NCBI GenBank assembly: GCA_017623265.1
Contig: JAGAPM010000285.1
Coordinates: forward strand, 1 to 12,972
DNA from: Lentisphaeria bacterium
Lineage (GTDB): Bacteria; Verrucomicrobiota; Lentisphaeria; Victivallales; UBA1829
Length of the DNA: 12,972 bases
Reading direction: 5' to 3'
This document shows, piece after piece, positions 1-7,019 of the stretch. The notes below the pieces were generated by a model. It was not told the origin of the DNA. It did not search any database and saw only the letters and a list, made by a program, of their open reading frames with translations. Within the stretch, counting starts at the first letter, position 1; the number at the start of each line of letters is the position of its first letter. A program made the translations under genes and the position numbers.

Positions 1-15
1 CGGAAAAAAAAGCAG

Positions 16-40
16 CCCCCGCAGGCTTCACCTGCGGGGG
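16..40 (-). terminator. Rho-independent terminator of the DUF4838 gene
   Basis: Read on the minus strand, a perfect 10-bp GC-rich stem (CCCCCGCAGG paired with CCTGCGGGGG, 5-nt loop at 26-30) is followed after a few bases by a run of eight T (plus-strand A run at 4-11). This is a textbook intrinsic terminator about 40 nt downstream of the DUF4838 stop codon, and it closes that transcript. Confidence 0.9.
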
Positions 41-45
41 CGGGA

Positions 46-64
46 CCGCCCGGTGTCCGGGCGG
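46..64 (-). repeat. Second hairpin preceding the terminator
   Basis: A perfect 8-bp inverted repeat (CCGCCCGG, loop TGT, CCGGGCGG) lies between the DUF4838 stop codon and the terminator hairpin at 16-40. It has no T-run of its own. It probably forms a stable 3'-end stem in the mRNA that could protect the message or assist termination; that role is inferred. Confidence 0.6.
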
Positions 65-82
65 CATGCGCTGTTCTGTGCG

Positions 83-2551
83 TCAGTCCTGATTGAGGGT
101 CAGTTCGCCAAAGGCGGGCATCTGATGTACCCAGCCTCCGTTCCAGCTTGCCATTTCCCGTTCTCTTGAGGGCTTTCCGTTTTTCACGGTCTCATAATAC
201 TTGCCCCGGATAGGCTGGAAGAGCAGTTTGTTGTTCTGGGTCACATTCAATTCGATCGCCGCCAGCGGGATCTTCACGATCGCTTCCCACCGGTCGTCAT
301 AACGCTTGATAGACCGTTTCCAGTCGCAGGTCCAGGAGTTGGTGTACCCCTTGCCGTCATAGACCACATCCAGTTCGGGGTGACCGGGGTTGCCGGCATC
401 GAACATGAACTGATAGTACACGCCGTTGCTTGCGTGACCGAGGAAAAATTCCATGATATCGCCTCTGGGGATGCTCTCCACGGAACGATCCTTTGTCCTG
501 CTGACAGCCAGATTCTTCATATCGGGCGTAAAGCACTGGAAATAGATATAGAGATTTTCCCGGTCGTGGAGCAGACGGGCGGTACTGCGGAACTTGGCTT
601 TCTTTCCGTGATCCGGCCCCTGATCCGCCACAACAAAATCGCCGGTCGCCCCGGCGTTGTCCCAGATCTTGGACCCGAAGGACTGCATGATCTCGCTTTC
701 CTTCATGCCTTTGACCACGGGGACAGTCGCACGGACTGTTTTATCGTTCTTCGCCATCTCGATCCAATCGTTCAGGTGCTTGAGCTGGCGCGCGATCAGT
801 TCCCGGCTCTTCGGGTGCTTCGCAGCTTTCAGGGCATCCTCCAGACAACTCCGCAGCTTTTCATCCAGACCCGGCTTCATGATGTACGCAGAGATCAGGG
901 GCAGCATATCATCGCTGTAAACAGAGGCGAGTTTATTGGAGTAAAAGCTGTCACGCAGGGTGTCATAATAAAGTTTCATCTGCGGTGCGGCTTCCCGGTA
1001 GGTACGGGTAAGGTACTGATTCCGCAGTTTTTCCAGATCCTGCGTTGCATCCCACCACATCCGGGCGATGAGCCACGCATCCATGCCGGAGACATCCCAC
1101 GTCTGAATGGCGGGCGGGTATGCCTTACTGCCGCTGTCCAGCGGGTGTTCGGCGGAAAATTCTTTCACATTGTGCTTGATGTAGAACAAACCGTTATCCC
1201 GCACCCGGTACGCCTGGGAACGGGGGAACTTGTTCGCCCAGCCCAGATATTCCCGCACCTGCGTGTGCTTGCTGGCTTTTCCCCAGCCGATCAGGTAATC
1301 GTTCCATTTTCCGTTGGTTTCAATGTCATAGATGGGGGTCTTTTCGTTCAGCACGAACGGACAATATTCGATCCGCACATTCTGTTCCAGCGGGAATGGA
1401 GGTGGTTCACTGGTAAAGACATAGGCATACACACCAACCGTCACATGGGGATTTGTCTTGCGGATCTCCCGGGCGACCTTGTTGATAAAGGTGTAATACT
1501 GCGCCGAACGGAACACCGGATCTTCCGGCTGGATGATCTTGCCGTTTTCCGTCTTGAAGGGAGCCAGACACTTCGGACACTTGCAGACGCCCCAGTTGTC
1601 CGCAATCGAAAGGTTGAAGTAATCCACCCTGCCCTGCTCCGGGCGGGGCAGATGGTTGAATTTTTTCGCCAGATCGGCGCGCATATTTTTCACATATTCC
1701 GGAATCATCTCGTACGCCAGAAGGCAGATCTGACCGTTGCGGTAATCCCGCTTGCCGCTTTCCATCATGGTATAATATTCCGGATGATCCTTGAAGTACA
1801 CCTTGTGAGGCACATACACCTGAATCCCATGACCGACCCCGGCGTATGTAAAAGTGCCGCCGTAACGGGCGTGACCGCCGAGACGGTTCATGCGGTTGCG
1901 GGACTGCCATTCGTAATCCTGACGTGCCGGCGTATGGTAGATCCATTGGAATGCCCGGTAATCGCTTTTCGGAAGGCACAGGAAATCGGCATCCACCACG
2001 GTAAAATCCGGTGTCTCCGAGTAGATTGTGCCAAGTTCTTCGTTGGGACGCGCCCAGATAATATCGCTGTTCCGTTCCAGAAATTCGTACACACTGTGCA
2101 GCGTCCCCCGGGAAATCGCACCGAAAAGATAGATGTTACGGACACCCTCTTCCCCCACGGTCGTCCGGACCGCAAAGCCGTCGCTGCCTCTCATCTTCTT
2201 CAGGTCATCCTTGAACCGGTCTTTGGCAAAATTGGTCCCAACGAACAGCCGGCATTGGATTGCAGGATCCGCTGTCGGTTTTGAAACGATCGGCACAAAT
2301 GCACCCGTAATGGAGCCGATCCATGCCTGCAGTTCCCGGGCGGCATAATCTTCCGGCTCAAAACCGTTGGGACCATCCGCCCGCCAATGCTGCCGGCTGA
2401 AATCAAGCACAATTTCCGCGGCAACATTCCGGTTTTCCACAAGTTTGCACAGGGGTGCGGGGGATTCGTTCGGTACGGAAGAGCATGCAGCAGCGAAGCA
2501 TGTGCCGCAGGCAAGCAGAGCGAGAAAGACATTCCGGAGTTTTCTTTTCAT
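83..2551 (-). CDS. DUF4838 lipoprotein with C-terminal CBM9-like domain
   Basis: An 822-residue exported protein. The start at 2551 is preferred to the longer frame beginning at 2617, because it gives a proper signal peptide and has AAGGA seven bases upstream. Residues 1-22 (KRK, then a hydrophobic stretch) end in AAA-Cys23, a lipobox-like site, so a lipoprotein is likely. Residues about 60-190 resemble the N-terminal domain of GH67 alpha-glucuronidases. Residues about 195-520 match DUF4838, including a DNWGVCKCPKC motif (318-328) whose three close cysteines may bind a metal. The last roughly 170 residues resemble a family-9 carbohydrate-binding (DOMON-type) domain. DUF4838 proteins are common in glycan-degrading Lentisphaerota and Bacteroidota and are suspected glycoside hydrolases; the reaction is unproven. 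Downstream of, and on the same strand as, the AraC gene, but with its own promoter. Family assignment is firm; substrate is unknown. Confidence 0.85.
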   Translation of the reverse strand: MKRKLRNVFLALLACGTCFAAACSSVPNESPAPLCKLVENRNVAAEIVLDFSRQHWRADGPNGFEPEDYAARELQAWIGSITGAFVPIVSKPTADPAIQCRLFVGTNFAKDRFKDDLKKMRGSDGFAVRTTVGEEGVRNIYLFGAISRGTLHSVYEFLERNSDIIWARPNEELGTIYSETPDFTVVDADFLCLPKSDYRAFQWIYHTPARQDYEWQSRNRMNRLGGHARYGGTFTYAGVGHGIQVYVPHKVYFKDHPEYYTMMESGKRDYRNGQICLLAYEMIPEYVKNMRADLAKKFNHLPRPEQGRVDYFNLSIADNWGVCKCPKCLAPFKTENGKIIQPEDPVFRSAQYYTFINKVAREIRKTNPHVTVGVYAYVFTSEPPPFPLEQNVRIEYCPFVLNEKTPIYDIETNGKWNDYLIGWGKASKHTQVREYLGWANKFPRSQAYRVRDNGLFYIKHNVKEFSAEHPLDSGSKAYPPAIQTWDVSGMDAWLIARMWWDATQDLEKLRNQYLTRTYREAAPQMKLYYDTLRDSFYSNKLASVYSDDMLPLISAYIMKPGLDEKLRSCLEDALKAAKHPKSRELIARQLKHLNDWIEMAKNDKTVRATVPVVKGMKESEIMQSFGSKIWDNAGATGDFVVADQGPDHGKKAKFRSTARLLHDRENLYIYFQCFTPDMKNLAVSRTKDRSVESIPRGDIMEFFLGHASNGVYYQFMFDAGNPGHPELDVVYDGKGYTNSWTCDWKRSIKRYDDRWEAIVKIPLAAIELNVTQNNKLLFQPIRGKYYETVKNGKPSREREMASWNGGWVHQMPAFGELTLNQD

Positions 2552-2588
2552 GGCATTTTCCTTATTTATCGGTTCAGGCGGGGACCTG

Positions 2589-2619
2589 TTCTGACACAAC
2601 AATAACGCTTCTGACACAA
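2589..2619. repeat. Direct repeat over the DUF4838 promoter, candidate operator
   Basis: TTCTGACACAA occurs exactly twice, at 2589-2599 and 2609-2619, with a 20-bp period (about two helical turns). One copy lies in the promoter spacer and the other overlaps the minus-10 and start point. Two direct half-sites on one face of the helix is how AraC-family proteins usually bind, and the position suggests repression. The link to the adjacent AraC gene is inference. Confidence 0.5.
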
Positions 2620-2627
2620 TATGTCAA
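2599..2627 (-). promoter_or_regulatory. Sigma70-type promoter of the DUF4838 gene
   Basis: On the minus strand a perfect minus-35 TTGACA (2622-2627) is separated by 17 bp from TATTGT (2599-2604). The start point would be near 2592, giving a leader of about 40 nt to the ATG at 2551. Two A7 tracts (plus-strand T runs at 2642-2648 and 2651-2657) lie upstream and could act as an UP-element or bend. Confidence 0.65.
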
Positions 2628-2663
2628 GACGGCATGATAACTTTTTTTCGTTTTTTTCTCCGC

Positions 2664-3473
2664 TCAATCAAAGAAGCCCCGTTTCAACTTCCGGTAGCGG
2701 ACCGGCGGGATCAGTAACTGTTTCCGGAACGCCTTACCGAAAGAATAGACATCCGGGAAGCCCACATGCTCCGCGATCTCGACCGGAGTAAGATCCGAAC
2801 TCCGCAGCAGCAGCGCCGCTTCCCGAATCCGTCTGCGGAGAATAAATTCCCCGGGGGACACGCCCACTTCTTTCCGGAATCTTTTTTCAAATGCGGACTT
2901 GGAACAGCCGCAAAACTGCGCCAGATCGTCCAACAGGATTCTCTGCCGGAAATGTTCCTCCACACAGGCAAGAGCCTTGCGGACAAATGGACCGCAGGGC
3001 AGCTGCTTTTCCGCCGTTCCCTGCTGCAGGACCTGTTCGAGGATAGAGTAACACGCAGCGCGGAACCGGCAGTACCCCGCCGGATCAGCGGCATGAGCAA
3101 AGGCGTTGCAGGTCAACAATGTATCCTTGAGTGCGAACGCCTCCGGCAGGAATCGGGGCAACTTGTAAAATTGCAGCAGATCCACCCCTGATTCCAAAGT
3201 GCAGTGCAGGTGCACCCAGATACTGCAATGTTTCCGGTCCAGCACCTGAAAACAATGGGGAGTGTACGCCGGAATGACCCAGCAGCCGGGGATATCAAAA
3301 TGCAGCAGTCCGGTATCCTGAAACTCGCAGGAAGTCCCGTGCCATTCTGCATCCGGTTCCGGCTGGATGAACGAAAGCACACTGAAAGGCAGCACCCGCC
3401 ATTGCCATGCGGACACGTTTTCCACAATAGTCGTATCTCCGGTGAAATATTTGATATTGATCTTTTCTTCCAT
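2664..3473 (-). CDS. AraC/XylS-family transcriptional regulator
   Basis: A 269-residue regulator. The start at 3473 is chosen because the frame upstream to 3767 is non-conserved-looking and overlaps the divergent GH36 gene; the Shine-Dalgarno is weak (AGAAAAGA farther upstream). Residues about 25-100 form a cupin-like sensing domain rich in aromatics and His (HFDIPGCWVIPAYTPH region). Residues about 165-265 carry the double helix-turn-helix of the AraC family, with LDDLAQFCGCSKSAFEKRF as the first recognition unit and PVEIAEHVGFPDVYSFGKAF as the second, ending in the typical PVRYRK. Divergent from the GH36 gene and upstream of DUF4838, so it is probably their sugar-responsive regulator. The ligand is not deducible from sequence. 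Confidence 0.9.
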   Translation of the reverse strand: MEEKINIKYFTGDTTIVENVSAWQWRVLPFSVLSFIQPEPDAEWHGTSCEFQDTGLLHFDIPGCWVIPAYTPHCFQVLDRKHCSIWVHLHCTLESGVDLLQFYKLPRFLPEAFALKDTLLTCNAFAHAADPAGYCRFRAACYSILEQVLQQGTAEKQLPCGPFVRKALACVEEHFRQRILLDDLAQFCGCSKSAFEKRFRKEVGVSPGEFILRRRIREAALLLRSSDLTPVEIAEHVGFPDVYSFGKAFRKQLLIPPVRYRKLKRGFFD

Positions 3474-3490
3474 ACGCGATCTGACAAATC

Positions 3491-3552
3491 TTTTCTGTTT
3501 TTTGACATTTACAAAAATCCATCGGCACAATATAGTACACCGGAACAGAAAA
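3491..3552. repeat. Inverted 9-bp repeat flanking the divergent promoters
   Basis: TTTTCTGTT at 3491-3499 and its exact complement AACAGAAAA at 3544-3552 are 53 bp apart centre to centre, about five helical turns. They bracket the shared minus-10 region and are candidate binding sites for the AraC-type regulator, possibly bridged by a loop. Function is inferred. Confidence 0.4.
3508..3536 (+). promoter_or_regulatory. Promoter of the GH36 gene
   Basis: TTTACA (3508-3513), 17 bp, TATAGT (3531-3536), with the start point near 3543 and a 50-nt leader. A perfect TTGACA also sits immediately upstream (3502-3507) but its spacing to TATAGT is too long. The same TATAGTAC block occurs at the etfB promoter. 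Confidence 0.6.
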
Positions 3553-3557
3553 TACAA
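3529..3557 (-). promoter_or_regulatory. Promoter of the AraC gene
   Basis: Minus-strand TTGTAT (3552-3557), 17 bp, TATATT (3529-3534), giving a leader of about 50 nt. Its minus-10 overlaps the minus-10 of the oppositely directed GH36 promoter, so the two cannot be occupied by polymerase at once. Confidence 0.5.
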
Positions 3558-3594
3558 GTCACAAAAAACAAAACTGCACCAGGAGTATATACTA

Positions 3595-5637
3595 ATGAAA
3601 TGGGATTTGAGCAGATCGTTTGAAAAACAGGACCAGTTTCTGAAAGAGATCATGGCAGGAGAACGTGATCTTTTTTCCTTCCGTCTGAGCGGGGAAACCA
3701 TCTTCTCCAGAACCTGTCCGGTCACGGTTACCATCGAACAGAAGAATAACGCAAAAGAACAAATCACTCTCTGCTATGATCTTGCCGGAACCGGTGTCTT
3801 CGCCCGGTTTGATCTTTCCGTTTTCAAAGACTTTCCCTACATGGAATATGAGGTTTATTTCACCAATCCCGGCACAGAAAAAACGGAGATCATCGACACC
3901 TTCCGCATGTTGGAATTCTGCGTAAAATCAGAACATTCCTATTACGAAAAACTGAAAGGCTGGGCGGCAAAACAGTACCGGATCGTTTACTATCTGGGCA
4001 GCGTTTGCGATGCCAATGACTTCCACCGGCGGGAAAAAGTGCTGCTGCCCCGCTATCAGGAGGGCTGTCTCACGCTGGGTGGGAATCAGGTCTGCCGTTC
4101 CAGCGAATGTCACCTGCCATTCTTCCGGATCGATCTGGATGACTTCAACGGCTATGATTTCGGGATCGGATGGACCGGAAGCTGGCAGGCGGAACTGGAA
4201 CTGAACGACGGCAGTCTTTGGCTTCATGCGGGGATGCCGGAAAACCGTTTTTATCTGAAACCGGGCGAAACACTCCGGGGACCGGGCGCGTTCATCGGGT
4301 TCCGGGCGGATCTGGCGGAAGCGGATCAGATCAACGTGCACCGTCATTTCATGATGACGCACCACGCACCCCGCAACTCCCGGGGAGAGCAGATCGTGCC
4401 GCCCATCACCGCCGTGGACTGGGGCGGAATCAAAACAGATGATATGCTCCGGTTACTGGATGCGATCCATGAACACGATATTCCCATTGAGGTCCACTGG
4501 ATCGATACCGCATGGATGGGATTCGACGGCGAATGTAATCACCCCTGCGATCCCGAACATCAGGCGGAACATTACGAGTGGTGGCAGCGTGTTGGCAACT
4601 ACCGGATCAACCGCTATCCCCACCCGGACGGGTTGCGTCCTGTTACGGACCGGGCGCGGCAATACGGGCTCAAGACTCTCGCCTGGTTCGAGCCGGAACG
4701 ATACTGCCTGAAATGTCAGGCGGACACTCACGAAAAGCATCCGGACTGGTTCCTGAAGACCCGGGCAAGCGACTCTCTGCTGGTGGATCTGGGCAACGAT
4801 GAAGCAAGAAAATGGATCACGGGAAATCTCATCCGGACCATGCACGAAGAGGGAATCGAAAATTACCGGGAGGATATGAATGTCTGCCCCTATCAGACCT
4901 GGTACGGCGAACAGGAACCGGCAGACCGCAGAGGTGTCCGGGAGATGAAGCACATTGCAGGGCTGTATCAGATGTGGCGGGATCTGCGCAACGAGTTCCC
5001 GGATATGTTCATCGACAACTGTGCGTCCGGCGGACGGCGTCTGGACTATGTGCTTGCGACCGATTCCTTCCCCCTGTGCCAGAGCGATTACGCCTGTTTC
5101 CCCCAGTGCGAAGCGGACGCAGAACAGCTGCAGAACAGCTACCTAAACGAAGTCTATCCCCTCCACTCCCCCATGGCGTGGATGCACAACTGCGATCTTT
5201 ATGCCTCCTTCTCCAGCGGCTGCGGCGTGGGGATCAACAGCAAATTCTGGAACTTTCCATGCCGTTACCCGAAGCCGGGTGAAGACATGTCTCTCTACCG
5301 GAAGATCCTGCTGGCGATCAAAGAGATGCGAACCTGTATCCTGGGGAATTTCTATCTGCTCACCCCGGACGCACAGAAACGCACGTCATTCTGTGCGACC
5401 CAGACATACAACGAAGCGGAAAACTGCGGTTATGTGCTTGTCTTCCGCCGGGCAGAGACAAAAAGCGGGATCTTTCACGCAAATCTCTTTGAGATCGAAC
5501 CGGATGCAACTTATGAGATCCGGGAATTCAGCAAGGAGGAACTGCAGACAGTTTCCGGAAAAGATCTTGCAGACTTCACGGCAGAAATGCCGGAGCCCCG
5601 ATCGGTGCGTCTGTTCTTCTACCGGAAGATGGATTGA
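3595..5637 (+). CDS. GH36 alpha-galactosidase (melibiase family)
   Basis: A 680-residue enzyme; the start at 3595 has AGGAG nine bases upstream, and the upstream in-frame extension overlaps the AraC gene. It hydrolyses terminal alpha-galactosides (raffinose-type sugars, galactomannans) by the retaining GH36 mechanism. Visible landmarks: a beta-sandwich N-terminal domain to about residue 255 containing IGWTGSWQAEL (191-201); then the barrel with HWIDTAWMG (301-309), WFEPE (364-368), the likely nucleophile Asp427 in YREDMN, CASGGRRLD (476-484), and the likely acid/base Asp498 in QSDY. A small C-terminal beta domain follows. No signal peptide, so cytoplasmic; 22 cysteines are consistent with a reduced environment. 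Canonical GH36 has KWDMN where this has REDMN, so specificity may differ (for example other alpha-galactosides or N-acetylgalactosaminides). Divergent from the AraC gene. Confidence 0.9.
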   Translation: MKWDLSRSFEKQDQFLKEIMAGERDLFSFRLSGETIFSRTCPVTVTIEQKNNAKEQITLCYDLAGTGVFARFDLSVFKDFPYMEYEVYFTNPGTEKTEIIDTFRMLEFCVKSEHSYYEKLKGWAAKQYRIVYYLGSVCDANDFHRREKVLLPRYQEGCLTLGGNQVCRSSECHLPFFRIDLDDFNGYDFGIGWTGSWQAELELNDGSLWLHAGMPENRFYLKPGETLRGPGAFIGFRADLAEADQINVHRHFMMTHHAPRNSRGEQIVPPITAVDWGGIKTDDMLRLLDAIHEHDIPIEVHWIDTAWMGFDGECNHPCDPEHQAEHYEWWQRVGNYRINRYPHPDGLRPVTDRARQYGLKTLAWFEPERYCLKCQADTHEKHPDWFLKTRASDSLLVDLGNDEARKWITGNLIRTMHEEGIENYREDMNVCPYQTWYGEQEPADRRGVREMKHIAGLYQMWRDLRNEFPDMFIDNCASGGRRLDYVLATDSFPLCQSDYACFPQCEADAEQLQNSYLNEVYPLHSPMAWMHNCDLYASFSSGCGVGINSKFWNFPCRYPKPGEDMSLYRKILLAIKEMRTCILGNFYLLTPDAQKRTSFCATQTYNEAENCGYVLVFRRAETKSGIFHANLFEIEPDATYEIREFSKEELQTVSGKDLADFTAEMPEPRSVRLFFYRKMD

Positions 5638-5658
5638 AAGTGATACAGCTGCCGCTTT

Positions 5659-6774
5659 TCATCCGTCGCTGCGGATTTTGGCGATGAAGATCGTGTTGCG
5701 GCTGCCGTATTGCATACAGACTTTCCAATCGGGCTGCATCCATTCGGCAGCAACGATCCAGGATTCGTTATCATTGACGCGATGACAGCCGAAATTACCG
5801 AGCCGGGCGCCCCGTTCCGGCACGGCGATCGTTTCCGTTGCCCGGATCAGACACATCTTTTCCGGATCGTACTCAGCAATAAAAAGAGGGGCACGGTGAC
5901 GGAACACATGGTCGTTATCCGCTCCCCTGCGGGTATAGACAAGGTACAGTTTTCCGCCGCAGACGATCCAGTGCTGCTGGGTACAGTAATTCCCGGCATC
6001 GGCGCCGTCATCAAAGGTAAGCAACACCGGTTTTTCGTAATTCAGTCCGTCGCTGCCCCGGGCAATATAACCGTGCTGATCGTTGCGCAGCGCCAGGAAG
6101 TACCTTCCCTTGAAAAAGATGATGGAAGGTTCGCAAAGTCCCCGCGGTACATCAACAGTCAAAGGAGAACCGATTTCTTTCAACTGCAAGTCATTGCCGT
6201 CAAAACTGCACCGCATCACGGCGGATTTGAAGCAGTTGTGCCACATATTGCCCGCTTCCTCCCGGTTCATAAAGTAGAACGGGATCAGCAGATCGCCATC
6301 CGGCAGTTCCAACGATTGCCCCGAACCGTTCCCGGCAGAAAACCAGCGATCCGGATCGCCCATATCCAGTGTTTTGTACGGACTCCACTCTCCGGCGGAA
6401 AAATCGAACACACTCCAGGCGGTATAACGGGGCATAACGGCGGGAGCAGAATCATCCTTGTAGGAAACGGTATGCCCCAGCAGCAACAGTTTTCCGCTCT
6501 TCCGGTGATAAAACGGGGTGCAGTCACAAACTGCCTGTTCTGCATCGGCATTGATCTTCCGGCGAACCAGCGTCTTACTCGGAATGATCGGACTCCAGTC
6601 TGAACCCGGCATTTTCTGCAGGGTGTGGATCCCGTAAAAGACATCGCTTCCGGAAAGCAGCAGGGGCTGGGTTGTGATCAGCGCCCCGCCATCGGGCAAT
6701 GCCACACCGCGGGCATGGGTAAAACAACAACCGCCTTTGAAACCGGTTTCGATCTTTTCCAACTCGATCTTCAT
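5659..6774 (-). CDS. Sialidase-superfamily beta-propeller protein
   Basis: A 371-residue protein. The start at 6774 has AAGGAG five to six bases upstream; the longer frame to 6900 runs through the promoter. No signal peptide or membrane segment, so cytoplasmic. Repeated blade-like units are visible: ARGVALPDGGALITTQ (21-36), SLELPDGDLLIPFYF (154-168), RGLCEPSIIFFKGRYFLALR (211-230) and KLYLVYTRRG (275-284). The pattern matches the six-bladed sialidase/neuraminidase fold, with Arg, Glu-Pro and aromatic positions typical of it, but no canonical S-x-D-x-G-x-x-W Asp-box is clear. It could be an exo-alpha-sialidase-like hydrolase, a GH33- or GH130-type relative, or a non-catalytic propeller. It converges on the GH36 gene with 21 bp between stop codons and no clear terminator. 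Fold is moderately sure; reaction is unknown. Confidence 0.65.
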   Translation of the reverse strand: MKIELEKIETGFKGGCCFTHARGVALPDGGALITTQPLLLSGSDVFYGIHTLQKMPGSDWSPIIPSKTLVRRKINADAEQAVCDCTPFYHRKSGKLLLLGHTVSYKDDSAPAVMPRYTAWSVFDFSAGEWSPYKTLDMGDPDRWFSAGNGSGQSLELPDGDLLIPFYFMNREEAGNMWHNCFKSAVMRCSFDGNDLQLKEIGSPLTVDVPRGLCEPSIIFFKGRYFLALRNDQHGYIARGSDGLNYEKPVLLTFDDGADAGNYCTQQHWIVCGGKLYLVYTRRGADNDHVFRHRAPLFIAEYDPEKMCLIRATETIAVPERGARLGNFGCHRVNDNESWIVAAEWMQPDWKVCMQYGSRNTIFIAKIRSDG

Positions 6775-6800
6775 GACCACTCCTTCTGTTCCGTCATTCA

Positions 6801-6816
6801 AGCAAATTTCTTTGCT
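6801..6816. repeat. 16-bp palindromic operator candidate
   Basis: AGCAAA, four bases, TTTGCT: a perfect 6-bp inverted repeat directly at the predicted transcription start of the sialidase-like gene. Size and position suit a dimeric repressor site. No regulator for it is seen in the window. Confidence 0.4.
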
Positions 6817-6818
6817 GA

Positions 6819-6846
6819 AATATACTGTTTTTCGTGATTTTTGCAA
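6819..6846 (-). promoter_or_regulatory. Promoter of the sialidase-like gene
   Basis: Minus-strand TTGCAA (6841-6846), 16 bp, TATATT (6819-6824), with a leader of about 38 nt to the ATG at 6774. A perfect inverted repeat AGCAAA-tttc-TTTGCT (6801-6816) lies at the predicted start point and is a candidate repressor operator. Confidence 0.5.
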
Positions 6847-6955
6847 GGGAAGTTTCTCTTTCTGGATAATTTTTCCGGGAAAACGCTGCAACAAAAACAA
6901 CAGAAAAATCCACAGCGGGGTCCGAAGGTTTTCGGAAGGTTTGCAGATCTGCTCC

Positions 6956-6984
6956 TTGCATTTCCCGGAACTGTGGTTTATAGT
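6956..6984 (+). promoter_or_regulatory. Promoter of the etfB-etfA-dehydrogenase operon
   Basis: TTGCAT (6956-6961), 17 bp, TATAGT (6979-6984), start near 6991, leader about 29 nt. Immediately upstream are the perfect 10-bp palindrome GCAGATCTGC (6943-6952) and a tandem GAAGGTTT (6924-6931, 6935-6942), possible activator sites. Confidence 0.6.
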
Positions 6985-7019
6985 ACGGAAAAAATCACAG
7001 CAACGCTAAGGAAAAAAGC

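Noticed and set aside
380..2284. 634-codon open frame antisense to the DUF4838 gene
   Set aside because: Composition is typical of the reverse complement of a GC-rich-third-position gene; no domain is recognised, it has no promoter or terminator of its own, and the minus-strand gene is clearly real.
3502..3507. Perfect TTGACA as the GH36 minus-35
   Set aside because: Its spacing to TATAGT is 23 bp; the adjacent TTTACA gives exactly 17 bp and fits better, although a weaker minus-10 (CACAAT) at 18 bp cannot be excluded.
5631..5664. Imperfect stem between the convergent GH36 and sialidase-like genes as a bidirectional terminator
   Set aside because: The 10-bp stem has a mismatch and a G-T pair, a 14-nt loop and no T-run on either strand.
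5710..6603. 297-codon plus-strand frame over the sialidase-like gene
   Set aside because: The minus frame has a good ribosome site, promoter and blade repeats; the plus frame has none of these.
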